Below, one piece after another: positions 14,058 to 20,716 of a stretch of 28,800 bases of DNA. The number at the start of each line of letters is the position of its first letter. Positions within the stretch are counted from its first letter, which is position 1. A program made the position numbers and the translations under genes. The notes under the pieces are model-generated. The model did no database searches, was not told where the DNA came from, and worked only from the letters and a program-made list of their open reading frames with translations. Location: NCBI GenBank assembly GCA_964538405.1, contig CAZIET010000005.1, positions 1-28,800 on the forward strand, in the 5' to 3' direction. The DNA is from JAGVWT01 sp964538405. Its GTDB lineage: Archaea; Nanobdellota; Nanobdellia; Pacearchaeales; GW2011-AR1.

Positions 14058-14420
14058 CTATTCTGATTTTCCTTCAAGAGATTTCTTTCTTATCAATAGT
14101 ATCCTCGATTCTGGATCATGAACTCTAACTGCTCTTTTTTCAACAGCATCGTAACGGAAAGCGTCCTCTCTTTTAACTCTTACATCGAAACCCTGCTCTT
14201 TTAATCCTTTTACAGTTTCACNNNNNNNNNNTTCACTAAATTCACTATTATATCCTCCGTATGACATATGGGTATAATACATAAAACCAGCTTTAACATC
14301 TTCAGGATAAGCACTATGAACTGCTTCTTTTACCAACACGCTAGGATCGTTCTGAAGTGAACTTGACAATACGCTAGTGGCATCTAATTCATCTCCGCGT
14401 CCATTTTTTTCTATATTCAT
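14058..14420 (-). CDS. Hypothetical protein with 10-N gap, about 120 aa
   Basis: Unrecognised. The N-terminal half includes NDPSVLVKEAVHSAYPEDVK and MYYTHMSYGGYNSEF; after the gap come ETVKGLKEQGFDVRVKREDAF and HDPESRILLIRKKSLEG. The second part, a helix followed by strand-turn-strand, could be a small alpha/beta domain. Ten Ns at 14222-14231 interrupt it but the frame is kept, so the true length is uncertain by multiples of three bases. The ATG at 14420 has a TATA candidate GTTTAAATTC (minus strand, 14447-14456) about 31 nt upstream, slightly far. A GC-rich inverted repeat lies directly upstream. Confidence 0.65.
   Translation of the reverse strand: MNIEKNGRGDELDATSVLSSSLQNDPSVLVKEAVHSAYPEDVKAGFMYYTHMSYGGYNSEFSEXXXXETVKGLKEQGFDVRVKREDAFRYDAVEKRAVRVHDPESRILLIRKKSLEGKSE
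14222..14231. other. Assembly gap (10 N) inside the 14058-14420 gene
   Basis: Ten undetermined bases, the same length as the gap in rpo7, which suggests a scaffolding convention. Confidence 0.95.
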
Positions 14421-14455
14421 TTTGGATTCTCCCGATTATTGTTTGTGAATTTAAA

Positions 14456-14511
14456 CCCGCAGGAGAGTTTCCAAGCCGTCAAAATAGATAACCTAGAGCT
14501 CTCTCCTGGGG
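14456..14511 (-). ncRNA. GC-rich hairpin, candidate small RNA
   Basis: CCC-G-CAGGAGAG (14456-14467) pairs with CTCTCCTG-GGG (14501-14511): 11 bp with one bulged base, closing a 33-nt loop. This is unusually GC-rich here. On the minus strand, a palindromic TATA (ATATTTAAAT, 14545-14554) would start transcription near 14523, just before the stem. No C/D, H/ACA or known riboswitch signature was seen. It could instead be a cis element of the downstream gene. Confidence 0.3.
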
Positions 14512-14620
14512 AAAAAGAGGTGATAGAAAACAGAGGTAGAATTCATATTTAAATGTTTCGGTTTTGTTACTCTTACAGAATGACGAGCAGTTCTTAACTC
14601 AAAGTGGGTACAGATTCAAT

Positions 14621-14660
14621 AGGCACTACAATATTTTATTAGGTACTACATTATATTTAT
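14621..14660. repeat. Imperfect 20-bp tandem repeat before scpA
   Basis: AGGCACTACAATATTTTATT is followed directly by AGGTACTACATTATATTTAT, 15 of 20 positions identical, ending at the scpA TATA box (14656-14664). Two equal units beside a promoter could be binding sites; chance in AT-rich DNA is possible. Confidence 0.35.
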
Positions 14661-14684
14661 ATATCTAAACTTAGTAAAATATAC

Positions 14685-15479
14685 ATGGAAAAAGAAGAGG
14701 AAGATGCATTATCAAGCCTTTTTGGAGATATGCTTATTGATTCTTCAGCAGGAAACCCTGTAAAAATGCACCCAAAACAAGAACAAATACATGATTTGCT
14801 GTTCAGCAGAGAGATTGGATGGCAGGAAATAATATATGATTTGATCAATACAGAGCAATTGGATCCTTGGGATATTGACATTTCAATTTTGGCAAACAGA
14901 TATTTGGAGAAAATACAGAAGTTTGAAGAGGAAAATTACTTTGTTTCAAGCAAAGTGTTGTTGGCAGCCGCATTATTGTTAAGAATCAAGTCAGAAATAT
15001 TGCTAAACAGATACATAAAGAGCATTGATGAGATTCTTTTTGGGAAAAAGGAAGACAAATACAAGCCAATGGAAAGAATTTATTTGGAAGATGAAATTCC
15101 TGAATTGATTCCTAAGAGTCCCATTCCAAGATTCAGAAAAGTGACATTAAGGGAACTTGTTGAATCATTGAACAAGGCAATAATAACCGAAAACAGAAGG
15201 ATAAAGAAAGAGGTATTGAAGGGAAATGCCCTAAGAGAGGCAGAAATATCCTTGCCCAAGAGAAATTATCTCATTCATGAAAAGATAAAAGAACTTTATG
15301 ATAAGATTGTCCAAAGAATAAAAGACCAGATAAATATTAAGTTTGCCGAGATTTCTGGAGAAACAAAGGAAGAGAAAATAGTTTCATTCATGTCCATGCT
15401 TCATCTTGACAATCAGAAAAGAATCTGGATTGAACAAAACGAACATTTCGGAGATATTTTTATTAGTTTGAAAAAGTAG
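14685..15479 (+). CDS. scpA: Segregation and condensation protein A (ScpA kleisin)
   Basis: Kleisin subunit that bridges the SMC heads in the chromosome-condensing complex. The 264 residues show the ScpA N-terminal pattern DLINTEQLDPWDIDISILAN near 62-81, with a YLEKIQKF helix and LAAALLLRIKSEILLNRYI near 105-123. A variable linker follows, then a C-terminal winged-helix region (EKIVSFMSMLHLDNQKRIWIEQNEHFGDIFI in parts). Length is normal. No scpB or smc is adjacent. The ATG at 14685 has a TATA TTTATATAT at 14656-14664, 25 nt upstream. Confidence 0.93.
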   Translation: MEKEEEDALSSLFGDMLIDSSAGNPVKMHPKQEQIHDLLFSREIGWQEIIYDLINTEQLDPWDIDISILANRYLEKIQKFEEENYFVSSKVLLAAALLLRIKSEILLNRYIKSIDEILFGKKEDKYKPMERIYLEDEIPELIPKSPIPRFRKVTLRELVESLNKAIITENRRIKKEVLKGNALREAEISLPKRNYLIHEKIKELYDKIVQRIKDQINIKFAEISGETKEEKIVSFMSMLHLDNQKRIWIEQNEHFGDIFISLKK

Positions 15480-15527
15480 AGTATATAGAATAACAATTCT
15501 TAAAAACAAGTTTTTTGTTGATTTTTC

Positions 15528-15875
15528 ATGAGTAGGGCAGAAAAAATTAATGGATTAATTGGTAAAGCTTTTGGAAAAGATGTTGCAGCGAACTTTGATC
15601 TAGATTATAAATCTCCTGATGAAAATGTGCCCTATAAACAAATTGGTTATTTAGGAATTATAGCTCAGAAACAAAAAGATGGTAGAGGAAAAAATGCAAT
15701 TGGTTTTTTCCTAAAAAGAGATTGGAGACCTGAAGGGGCTAGTGTTGTTATATACAGAAACAGGTGGCCTTTACTTTTAAACAAAAATTGGTGGAAAGCA
15801 AGAGAATTTGCCAGTTTATACAGGGAAGAATTTGGAGAGGATCCAACGATTTCTTATAGAATTCCAATTAATTAA
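15528..15875 (+). CDS. Hypothetical protein, 115 aa
   Basis: Unrecognised. It is basic with several tryptophans and aromatic residues in the C-terminal half (FFLKRDWRPEGASVVIYRNRWPLLLNKNWWKAREFASLY, in separate stretches) and a glycine-rich loop KDGRGKNAIG. Basic-aromatic composition could fit nucleic-acid binding; that is conjecture. The ATG at 15528 has a TATA-like TTCTTAAAAAC centred 26 nt upstream. Its stop shares the palindrome TTAA (15872-15875) with the stop of the convergent VIT gene. Confidence 0.72.
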   Translation: MSRAEKINGLIGKAFGKDVAANFDLDYKSPDENVPYKQIGYLGIIAQKQKDGRGKNAIGFFLKRDWRPEGASVVIYRNRWPLLLNKNWWKAREFASLYREEFGEDPTISYRIPIN

Positions 15876-16423
15876 ATCAAACTGCTGATAAACCTGCTTA
15901 TGAAGAAAGCGGCCGCAGCAGCAATTCCACCAATAATAACTGTTTGTAATGATGAACTCCATTTATTTCTATTCAAAACCTCTCCTTTCATGAATCCAAC
16001 AATCGCCAAAGCAAATATGGTAAGAGCAATAGAGTAGTAAAACTGATTTTGAAGAATATTTGGTGATTTTGTAATTGCTCCTGCTAAATATGACAACAAA
16101 GGAATCAATCCTACAATGAAAAATGCAATAAATGTGGATAAAGCTGCTTTTGTAGGGCTTAATCTCAATCCTTTTGCATTTTCTTTTAACTCATTTCTTG
16201 ATTTTGCTGAAAGATAATCGGAAGCAGCCATAGAGATTCCATCTCCAATAAGATTTGCAAAACCAAGAATAAGAACAATCGTCGGACTAAGGGCAGCTCC
16301 TGCAACTCCTGCAACTACAGCAAAAGTTGTCACAGCACCATCAGTTCCACCATAGACAAATTCTGGAAGATATTTGTATTTCTTTCTCGCTTCCTTGAAT
16401 TCGCCGAGTCTTTTTCTCCACAT
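15872..16423 (-). CDS. VIT/CCC1-family iron/manganese transporter
   Basis: Integral membrane transporter family that exports or stores Fe2+/Mn2+. The 183 residues show the hallmark YGGTDGAVTTFAVVAGVAGA near 24-43, GDGISMAASDYLSAKSRNEL near 61-80, and three more hydrophobic helices (about 92-116, 127-143 and 160-183), five in total as expected. A short cytoplasmic lysine-rich segment precedes the first helix. Helix residues D28 and the GDG/D68 region are the likely metal path. It shares one palindromic TATA box with the divergent Dph6 gene. Confidence 0.92.
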   Translation of the reverse strand: MWRKRLGEFKEARKKYKYLPEFVYGGTDGAVTTFAVVAGVAGAALSPTIVLILGFANLIGDGISMAASDYLSAKSRNELKENAKGLRLSPTKAALSTFIAFFIVGLIPLLSYLAGAITKSPNILQNQFYYSIALTIFALAIVGFMKGEVLNRNKWSSSLQTVIIGGIAAAAAFFISRFISSLI

Positions 16424-16443
16424 AGAAAGAATAAAAACTGAAA

Positions 16444-16453
16444 ATATTTAAAT
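16444..16453. promoter_or_regulatory. Shared bidirectional TATA box
   Basis: ATATTTAAAT contains the perfect palindrome ATTTAAAT centred at 16449.5. The minus start codon (16423) and the plus start codon (16475) lie 26.5 and 25.5 nt from the centre. One TBP site could therefore serve two leaderless divergent genes. Confidence 0.6.
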
Positions 16454-16474
16454 CTTTATCGAACGGACTATTAT

Positions 16475-17146
16475 ATGAAACTAGGAATTTTATTTTCAGG
16501 AGGAAAGGATTCAACTTTTGCAGCCTATTTGACCAAAAAATATGGATATGAAGTTGTTTGCTTAATCTCAATTGTATCGGAAAACAGGGAAAGTTTTATG
16601 TTTCACACACCATCTATTTTAAAAACCCCAATTCAGAGTAAAGCAATGGGAATTCCCTTAATTATTCAAAAAACAAAAGGAGAAAAGGAAACTGAACTAA
16701 AAGATTTGAAGGAAGCCATTGAGAAAGCAAAGAAAGAATTTCATATTGAAGGCATAGTAACTGGGGCAGTTGAATCCATTTATCAGGCTTCAAGAGTGCA
16801 GAAAATATGTGATGAATTGGATTTGGAATGCTTTAATCCATTATGGCAGAAAGATCAGTTTGAATTGCTGAATAATTTAATAAAAAACAAGTTTGAAATA
16901 ATGATTACGGGGGTTTTTGCCTATCCTTTAGACAAAAGCTGGCTTGGGAGAAAAATTGACAAGAAATTCATTGATGAAATAAGAAAATTGAATGAAAAAT
17001 ACAAAATAAACCCTGCTTTCGAGGGTGGTGAAGCAGAAAGTTTTGTGTTAAATTGTCCTTTATTCAAAAAACGTCTTAAGGTTATTGGATTTGAAGACTT
17101 TTCAACAGGAGAAAACTCATGGAGAAGGGAGATTGAAGTAGAATGA
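16475..17146 (+). CDS. dph6: Dph6-type diphthine--ammonia ligase (ATP-PPase family)
   Basis: Adenylating enzyme of the DUF71/Dph6 family; family members turn diphthine on elongation factor 2 into diphthamide using ATP and ammonia. The 223 residues open with the PP-loop LFSGGKDSTFAAYL near 6-19. The family signatures EGIVTGAVESIYQASRVQKI near 92-111 and NPAFEGGEAESFVLNCPLF near 179-197 are clear. Length is usual for archaea. Start supported by the shared TATA at 16444-16453. It is first in a chain of four genes with ATGA overlaps, which ends with a glutamine amidotransferase that might provide ammonia. No other diphthamide gene is in the window, so the substrate is inferred from family. Confidence 0.9.
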   Translation: MKLGILFSGGKDSTFAAYLTKKYGYEVVCLISIVSENRESFMFHTPSILKTPIQSKAMGIPLIIQKTKGEKETELKDLKEAIEKAKKEFHIEGIVTGAVESIYQASRVQKICDELDLECFNPLWQKDQFELLNNLIKNKFEIMITGVFAYPLDKSWLGRKIDKKFIDEIRKLNEKYKINPAFEGGEAESFVLNCPLFKKRLKVIGFEDFSTGENSWRREIEVE

Positions 17147-17646
17147 TAAAAATAATTATAACGGGACTTCCAGGAAGCGGGAAATCAACAGTCTTAGAAA
17201 AAGTTATCTCTGATATAAAAAATAAAAAAGGTTTTATAACAAGAGAAATAAGAAACAATGGGTTAAGAGAAGGATTCAAGATAGTAACAAATAACGGAAA
17301 AGATAAAATTTTAGCAAGCATTCATTTTAAAACCCCGCATAAAGTTTCAAAATATTATGTTGATTTAAATGGTTTTGAGGAGATATTGCCCGAATTCTTC
17401 AATTTTAGTAAAAATGAAACCCTTTACATAGATGAGATAGGTGAAATGGAGTTATTTTCTAAACAGTTTGAGGAGCTTATCATGAAATATCTCAATTCAG
17501 AAAATACATTTCTGGCAACATTAAGCAAAGTTTATTCTAATGACCTAATCAAATCCATAAAAGAAAGAAAAGATGTAAAAATCGTCGAAATAACTGCGGA
17601 TAATAGGGAAGAAAAACTGAAAGAAATAAAGAAAATGATAAAATGA
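17143..17646 (+). CDS. THEP1-family nucleoside-triphosphatase
   Basis: P-loop NTPase of the THEP1 family, which hydrolyses ATP, GTP and related nucleotides; cellular role is unclear. The 167 residues have Walker A ITGLPGSGKST near 6-16, the KKGFITREIRNNGLREGFKI strand region typical of the family, and Walker B TLYIDEIGEMELFS near 90-103. The start overlaps the dph6 stop (ATGA) and the stop overlaps the next gene similarly. Its placement in the dph6 operon may tie it to the same pathway. Confidence 0.9.
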   Translation: MIKIIITGLPGSGKSTVLEKVISDIKNKKGFITREIRNNGLREGFKIVTNNGKDKILASIHFKTPHKVSKYYVDLNGFEEILPEFFNFSKNETLYIDEIGEMELFSKQFEELIMKYLNSENTFLATLSKVYSNDLIKSIKERKDVKIVEITADNREEKLKEIKKMIK

Positions 17647-18077
17647 TACAAAAATTAGATGAAAGATATATAGATGAAATAGTTGAAATTCATAGAGATG
17701 CAATTTTTCCCATTTGGGATAGTCTTGGTAGAGAATATACTGAAGAGGGGATAAGTGAGTTTGTAATAGAAGTCTTCCATAAAGGGGAAGTTTTTGGATT
17801 CTTTTCAGATGGAAAGTTAGTCGGAGTAATTGGAGTTGAAATACATAAAAATAAAGATGCTGCCGAAATATGTTTTCTTCTAGTGAATTCATCATTTCAG
17901 GGAAGTGGATTAGGGAGAGAATTAATGGAATTTGTCGAGAATAAAATCAGATTATACATCCACAGAATATTTTTAGAAGTTTTAGTTCAAAATCCTGCCG
18001 TAAATTTCTACAAGAGACTTGATTATGAAATTTTGGGAAAGAAAAGAAACAAATATGTCATGGAGAAAAAATTATGA
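17643..18077 (+). CDS. GNAT-family N-acetyltransferase
   Basis: Acetyl-CoA-dependent acetyltransferase of 144 residues. The fold order is clear: an N-terminal helix with IVEIHRDAIFPIW, strand VFGFFSDGKLVGVIGVEIH, then AEICFLLVNSSFQGSGLGREL near 73-93 containing the acetyl-CoA pyrophosphate loop (Q/R-x-x-G-x-G/A), and VLVQNPAVNFYKRLDYEILGK near the end, the typical GNAT helix and strand. The substrate cannot be told. It overlaps neighbours by ATGA at both ends, inside the dph6 operon. Confidence 0.88.
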   Translation: MIQKLDERYIDEIVEIHRDAIFPIWDSLGREYTEEGISEFVIEVFHKGEVFGFFSDGKLVGVIGVEIHKNKDAAEICFLLVNSSFQGSGLGRELMEFVENKIRLYIHRIFLEVLVQNPAVNFYKRLDYEILGKKRNKYVMEKKL

Positions 18078-18562
18078 TATTAGTAATTAATATTTGTAAG
18101 GAAAAACTGCATGAACTGGAATTCGTAAAACCAATTGAGGATGTTTTAAGAGAAAATAGTAAGAAGTTTTTTACAAAACATTATAAAGAATTAAATAAAA
18201 AAGACTTGGAAAAAGCAGAAAAAGCTATAATTTGCGGGACTTCTTTGAGAGATAATGAATTTTTGGAAAACACGAAAAAGTTTTCTTGGATTAAAGATTT
18301 TAAAAAACCAATCTTAGGTATTTGTGGAGGATCTCATATAATTGGTTTGGCTCTTGGATACAAATTAAAAAAGAAAAAGGAAATAGGATTGAGGGAAATA
18401 AATCTTGACAAAGAATTCTTAGGTATAAAGGGAAAAATACAAGTTTATCATCTTCACGGGCTAGAAGTCTTGCCTGAAGTTTACTATAAAGACAATTTTT
18501 ACGCAACAGTATTCCATCCTGAAGTCAGAAACAAGAAAATGATTGAGAATTTCATTAATTAA
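18074..18562 (+). CDS. Stand-alone class I glutamine amidotransferase
   Basis: A 162-residue GATase1 domain resembling the glutaminase subunit of GMP synthetase. The nucleophile elbow is ILGICGGSHIIGLALGYKL near 80-98 with C84; FHPEV near 147-151 gives H148 and E150, completing a Cys-His-Glu triad. In the GxCxGxQ motif the glutamine is replaced by His (CGGSH), unlike GuaA. It should release ammonia from glutamine for a partner. No partner synthetase other than the Dph6-type ligase is nearby; both are in one operon with 4-nt overlaps. Its stop shares TTAA (18559-18562) with the convergent gene. Confidence 0.85.
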   Translation: MILVINICKEKLHELEFVKPIEDVLRENSKKFFTKHYKELNKKDLEKAEKAIICGTSLRDNEFLENTKKFSWIKDFKKPILGICGGSHIIGLALGYKLKKKKEIGLREINLDKEFLGIKGKIQVYHLHGLEVLPEVYYKDNFYATVFHPEVRNKKMIENFIN

Positions 18563-18873
18563 TTTAAACTTCTTTTATCGATGAAATCTGTTAAAATAAT
18601 AGCAAGTCTAGATTCCCCATCATCAGTTTCTACTGTAGCATTAAAAACTTCCCCTCTTAACATTCCAATTGAATGGCTTCCTACATTTCTAATTCTCGCT
18701 TTGAAGTTCTTTTTACTTAATGTTCTTCTTTCATTACCGCAAGAATACATGTCTGCAATGTTCCACATCACCCACTTTGTTATACTTTCATCCAAATTAG
18801 GCTCAAAATCCAAACAAGCATATTTCATATCTCTACCTTTATAGTTAACAGTATTATAAAATTGTTCTGACAT
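18559..18873 (-). CDS. Hypothetical protein, 104 aa
   Basis: Unrecognised. It has an aromatic/acidic N-terminal part (MKYACLDFEPNLDESITKWV...WNIADMY) and a beta-rich C-terminal part with NFKARIRNVGSHSIGMLRGE and ESRLAIILTDFID. Two cysteines are not in a metal pattern. The ATG at 18873 has TATA-like CTTTTAAAGG (minus strand, 18893-18903), 25 nt upstream. Its stop codon overlaps that of the convergent amidotransferase through TTAA. It belongs to the class of single small orphans in this window. Confidence 0.72.
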   Translation of the reverse strand: MSEQFYNTVNYKGRDMKYACLDFEPNLDESITKWVMWNIADMYSCGNERRTLSKKNFKARIRNVGSHSIGMLRGEVFNATVETDDGESRLAIILTDFIDKRSLN

Positions 18874-18920
18874 CCAAAAACAATAAAAATATCCTTTAAA
18901 AGAATTATGGAACTAAAAGC

Positions 18921-20057
18921 CTATATCTTCAGAACAATTTCCTTTCCAGTGTTCATATCCTTGACTTTGAATTTCTTTGCCTTTGCTTCCTTTGCACCAA
19001 CAAAAACAACTTTCTGAATAAAATAGGAATTTGCGTACTCCAATGCCTTTGAAGGCTTACCATAATAGATTATGCAACTTTTCCCTTTGCTTCTTATTTT
19101 CTGCGCAAGGGCAATTGCCTCCTTGTCTTTATCCAGTGAAATAACCAAAAATTCAGGTATTTCAAAGTCTTCCAATTTTGCCAATGAAGTAAGCCTTTCC
19201 AGACTGGTACTAAAACCAACTGCCTGGATGCCATTTATCATATAACTTCCCCCTCCAAAAATTGTTTGCTTCATTTTTTCACCTTTTATTTCAAATACTG
19301 TTCCAGTATAATAGCTCAATCCCCTAGCCAAGTAAGGAAGAAATTCCACTTTTACTCCAAAATTCTCGCAGTATTCTTTCAGCTCTTTGATTTCCTTGTA
19401 AGAAGGATATGATTCAAAAGATTTTTCTGGCTGTTTTAGGATTTTGATTACTGACTCCGCCTTATAATTTTTCAAGTTCTGCTCTACTTCCCTTTCGCTT
19501 AATTTATCCAATTTGTCTATTTCCCTTATGACTTGTTTCCTGTCCGACTCCCTAACTCCCGCTTTCGCAAGAATTTCATTCATCAATTTCCTGTTGTTAA
19601 CATAAATTACTGGTTTGATTCTTAACTTTTTTAGAATGTCTGCTGCGAGAGCGATAATTTCAGCATCATCTTTTATTGTTGATCCAATTATGTCATAATC
19701 ACACTGGGTAAACTGCCTTAATCTATTCTCAGAAACCGGCTCGTCCCTGAAGACTTCTCCTATCTGATATCTTCTATACGGTAATTTTTTTCCTTGCGCT
19801 ATTCTTTTCAATTGGAAGGTGAATTCATATCTCAACGCAAGCCTTCTGTCTCCTTTGTCCTTCAGTTTGTAAGTATCACTAACTGCTTCATCTCCCTGGT
19901 TTTCTCCAAGAACAAAATCTTCCGATTCAATTACTGGAGTTTCTGCTGGTTCAAAGCCGTATAATTTGAAAGTTTCCTCTACGATTTTTCTCACTTTGTT
20001 TCTTCTCAATGCTTCTATTCCTGTGTAATCCCTGAATCCTTTTACTGCTTCCGTCAT
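18921..20057 (-). CDS. hisS: Histidyl-tRNA synthetase
   Basis: Charges tRNA-His. From the ATG at 20057 it has 378 residues, somewhat short for the family (~410-430). Class II motifs: motif 1 region FKLYGFEPAETPVIESEDFV, motif 2 LALRYEFTFQLKRI...RRYQIGEVFRDEP, the histidine-specific LARGLSYYTGTVFEI, and motif 3 VGFSTSLERLTSL. The C-terminal ~85 residues form the anticodon-binding domain (PEFLVISLDKDKEAIALAQK start). A longer reading from 20117 overlaps the previous gene by 20 codons; ATG 20057 is preferred since it makes the usual 4-nt ATGA overlap. It is third in a unit that begins with tRNA-His. Confidence 0.95.
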   Translation of the reverse strand: MTEAVKGFRDYTGIEALRRNKVRKIVEETFKLYGFEPAETPVIESEDFVLGENQGDEAVSDTYKLKDKGDRRLALRYEFTFQLKRIAQGKKLPYRRYQIGEVFRDEPVSENRLRQFTQCDYDIIGSTIKDDAEIIALAADILKKLRIKPVIYVNNRKLMNEILAKAGVRESDRKQVIREIDKLDKLSEREVEQNLKNYKAESVIKILKQPEKSFESYPSYKEIKELKEYCENFGVKVEFLPYLARGLSYYTGTVFEIKGEKMKQTIFGGGSYMINGIQAVGFSTSLERLTSLAKLEDFEIPEFLVISLDKDKEAIALAQKIRSKGKSCIIYYGKPSKALEYANSYFIQKVVFVGAKEAKAKKFKVKDMNTGKEIVLKI

Positions 20058-20470
20058 TTTTTCTCCAGTTTTTTGTTTAGTTGATTGACTTTTTCCTTGA
20101 TTGATAAAACAATACACTTAATATTTTCTTTGTTTTGCAATTGTTCGTCCTTTATGTTCCAGAAAACTAGTTTTTTATCCAAATTGATTGGCTCGTAATT
20201 GAACATTACTTTTGGTATGTCATTCGCAACAACTATGATCATGTCTGATTCAATCATTTCCTTCAATTTTATTGGCTTGGATTTTCTGTTTCCTATATTT
20301 ATATTCAATACTTTTTCAACTATATCCAACTGTACGCGGTCAGGAGCTCCGCCCATAATAAGACCTCGGCTGATCACTTGAATATTTCGATTCCTATTTA
20401 TCTTTTTAAAATAATATTCAGCAACACGGCTACGGAAAGCATTGTACTTGCACAAAAATATTATTTTCAT
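20054..20470 (-). CDS. Low-molecular-weight protein-tyrosine-phosphatase-like protein
   Basis: The 138-residue protein opens MKIIFLCKYNAFRSRVAEYYF, matching the LMW phosphatase P-loop C-x5-R-S (C7, R13, S14). The usual general-acid Asp of a DP motif near residue 120 is not evident (the region reads VFWNIKDEQLQ), so activity or substrate may differ, and an arsenate-reductase-like role is an alternative. The start is 17 nt after the tRNA-His 3' end and has a Shine-Dalgarno GAGGTG; no promoter fits between them. Its stop overlaps the hisS start. Confidence 0.82.
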   Translation of the reverse strand: MKIIFLCKYNAFRSRVAEYYFKKINRNRNIQVISRGLIMGGAPDRVQLDIVEKVLNINIGNRKSKPIKLKEMIESDMIIVVANDIPKVMFNYEPINLDKKLVFWNIKDEQLQNKENIKCIVLSIKEKVNQLNKKLEKK

Positions 20471-20487
20471 CTCACACCTCTTTGAAG

Positions 20488-20559
20488 GGCGGAAGGAGAG
20501 AATCGAACTCTCGTTTCACGGACCACAACCGCGTATTCTGCCATTGAATTACAACCGCC
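20488..20559 (-). tRNA. trnH: tRNA-His (GTG)
   Basis: The minus strand folds as a tRNA with an encoded G-1 (20559) opposite C73, the His identity pair. D-arm ATTC/GAAT, anticodon arm CGCGG-TTGTGGT-CCGTG with anticodon GTG, T-arm GAGAG-TTCGATT-CTCTC. The acceptor stem GCGGTTG/CTTCCGC has two adjacent T-T mismatches at 5-68 and 6-67. No CCA is encoded. It is 17 nt upstream of the phosphatase-hisS pair on the same strand. Confidence 0.93.
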
Positions 20560-20583
20560 ATAATGTCCAATTTAATTAAACTA

Positions 20584-20592
20584 ACTATAAAA
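20584..20592 (-). promoter_or_regulatory. TATA box of the tRNA-His/hisS unit
   Basis: Minus-strand TTTTATAGT is centred about 29 nt before the tRNA 5' end. It is the only promoter-like site visible for the tRNA, phosphatase and hisS genes. Confidence 0.5.
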
Positions 20593-20716
20593 AAGTTCTT
20601 GTAGAATTCAGCGTTACAACTAGAAAAATCACTTCGAGTGATGAACCAAACTCCAAGTTTTATTTGTGGAATTCATAAAATAAAAGAAGAAACTGAGTTT
20701 TTAAATTTTCTTATAA

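Noticed and set aside
14540..14668. Open plus-strand frame upstream of scpA
   Set aside because: Only a weak TTG start, AT-driven Leu/Tyr composition, and it runs through the scpA promoter; probably chance.
20058..20117. 20-residue extension of HisRS
   Set aside because: It lies inside the phosphatase-like gene and has no synthetase character; the ATGA overlap start at 20057 is normal for this genome.
20633..20700. Possible C/D box guide RNA: GTGATGA at 20638-20644 and CTGA at 20693-20696, 48 nt apart
   Set aside because: No convincing D'/C' boxes, no terminal stem next to the boxes and no TATA at the right distance; such short motifs arise by chance.
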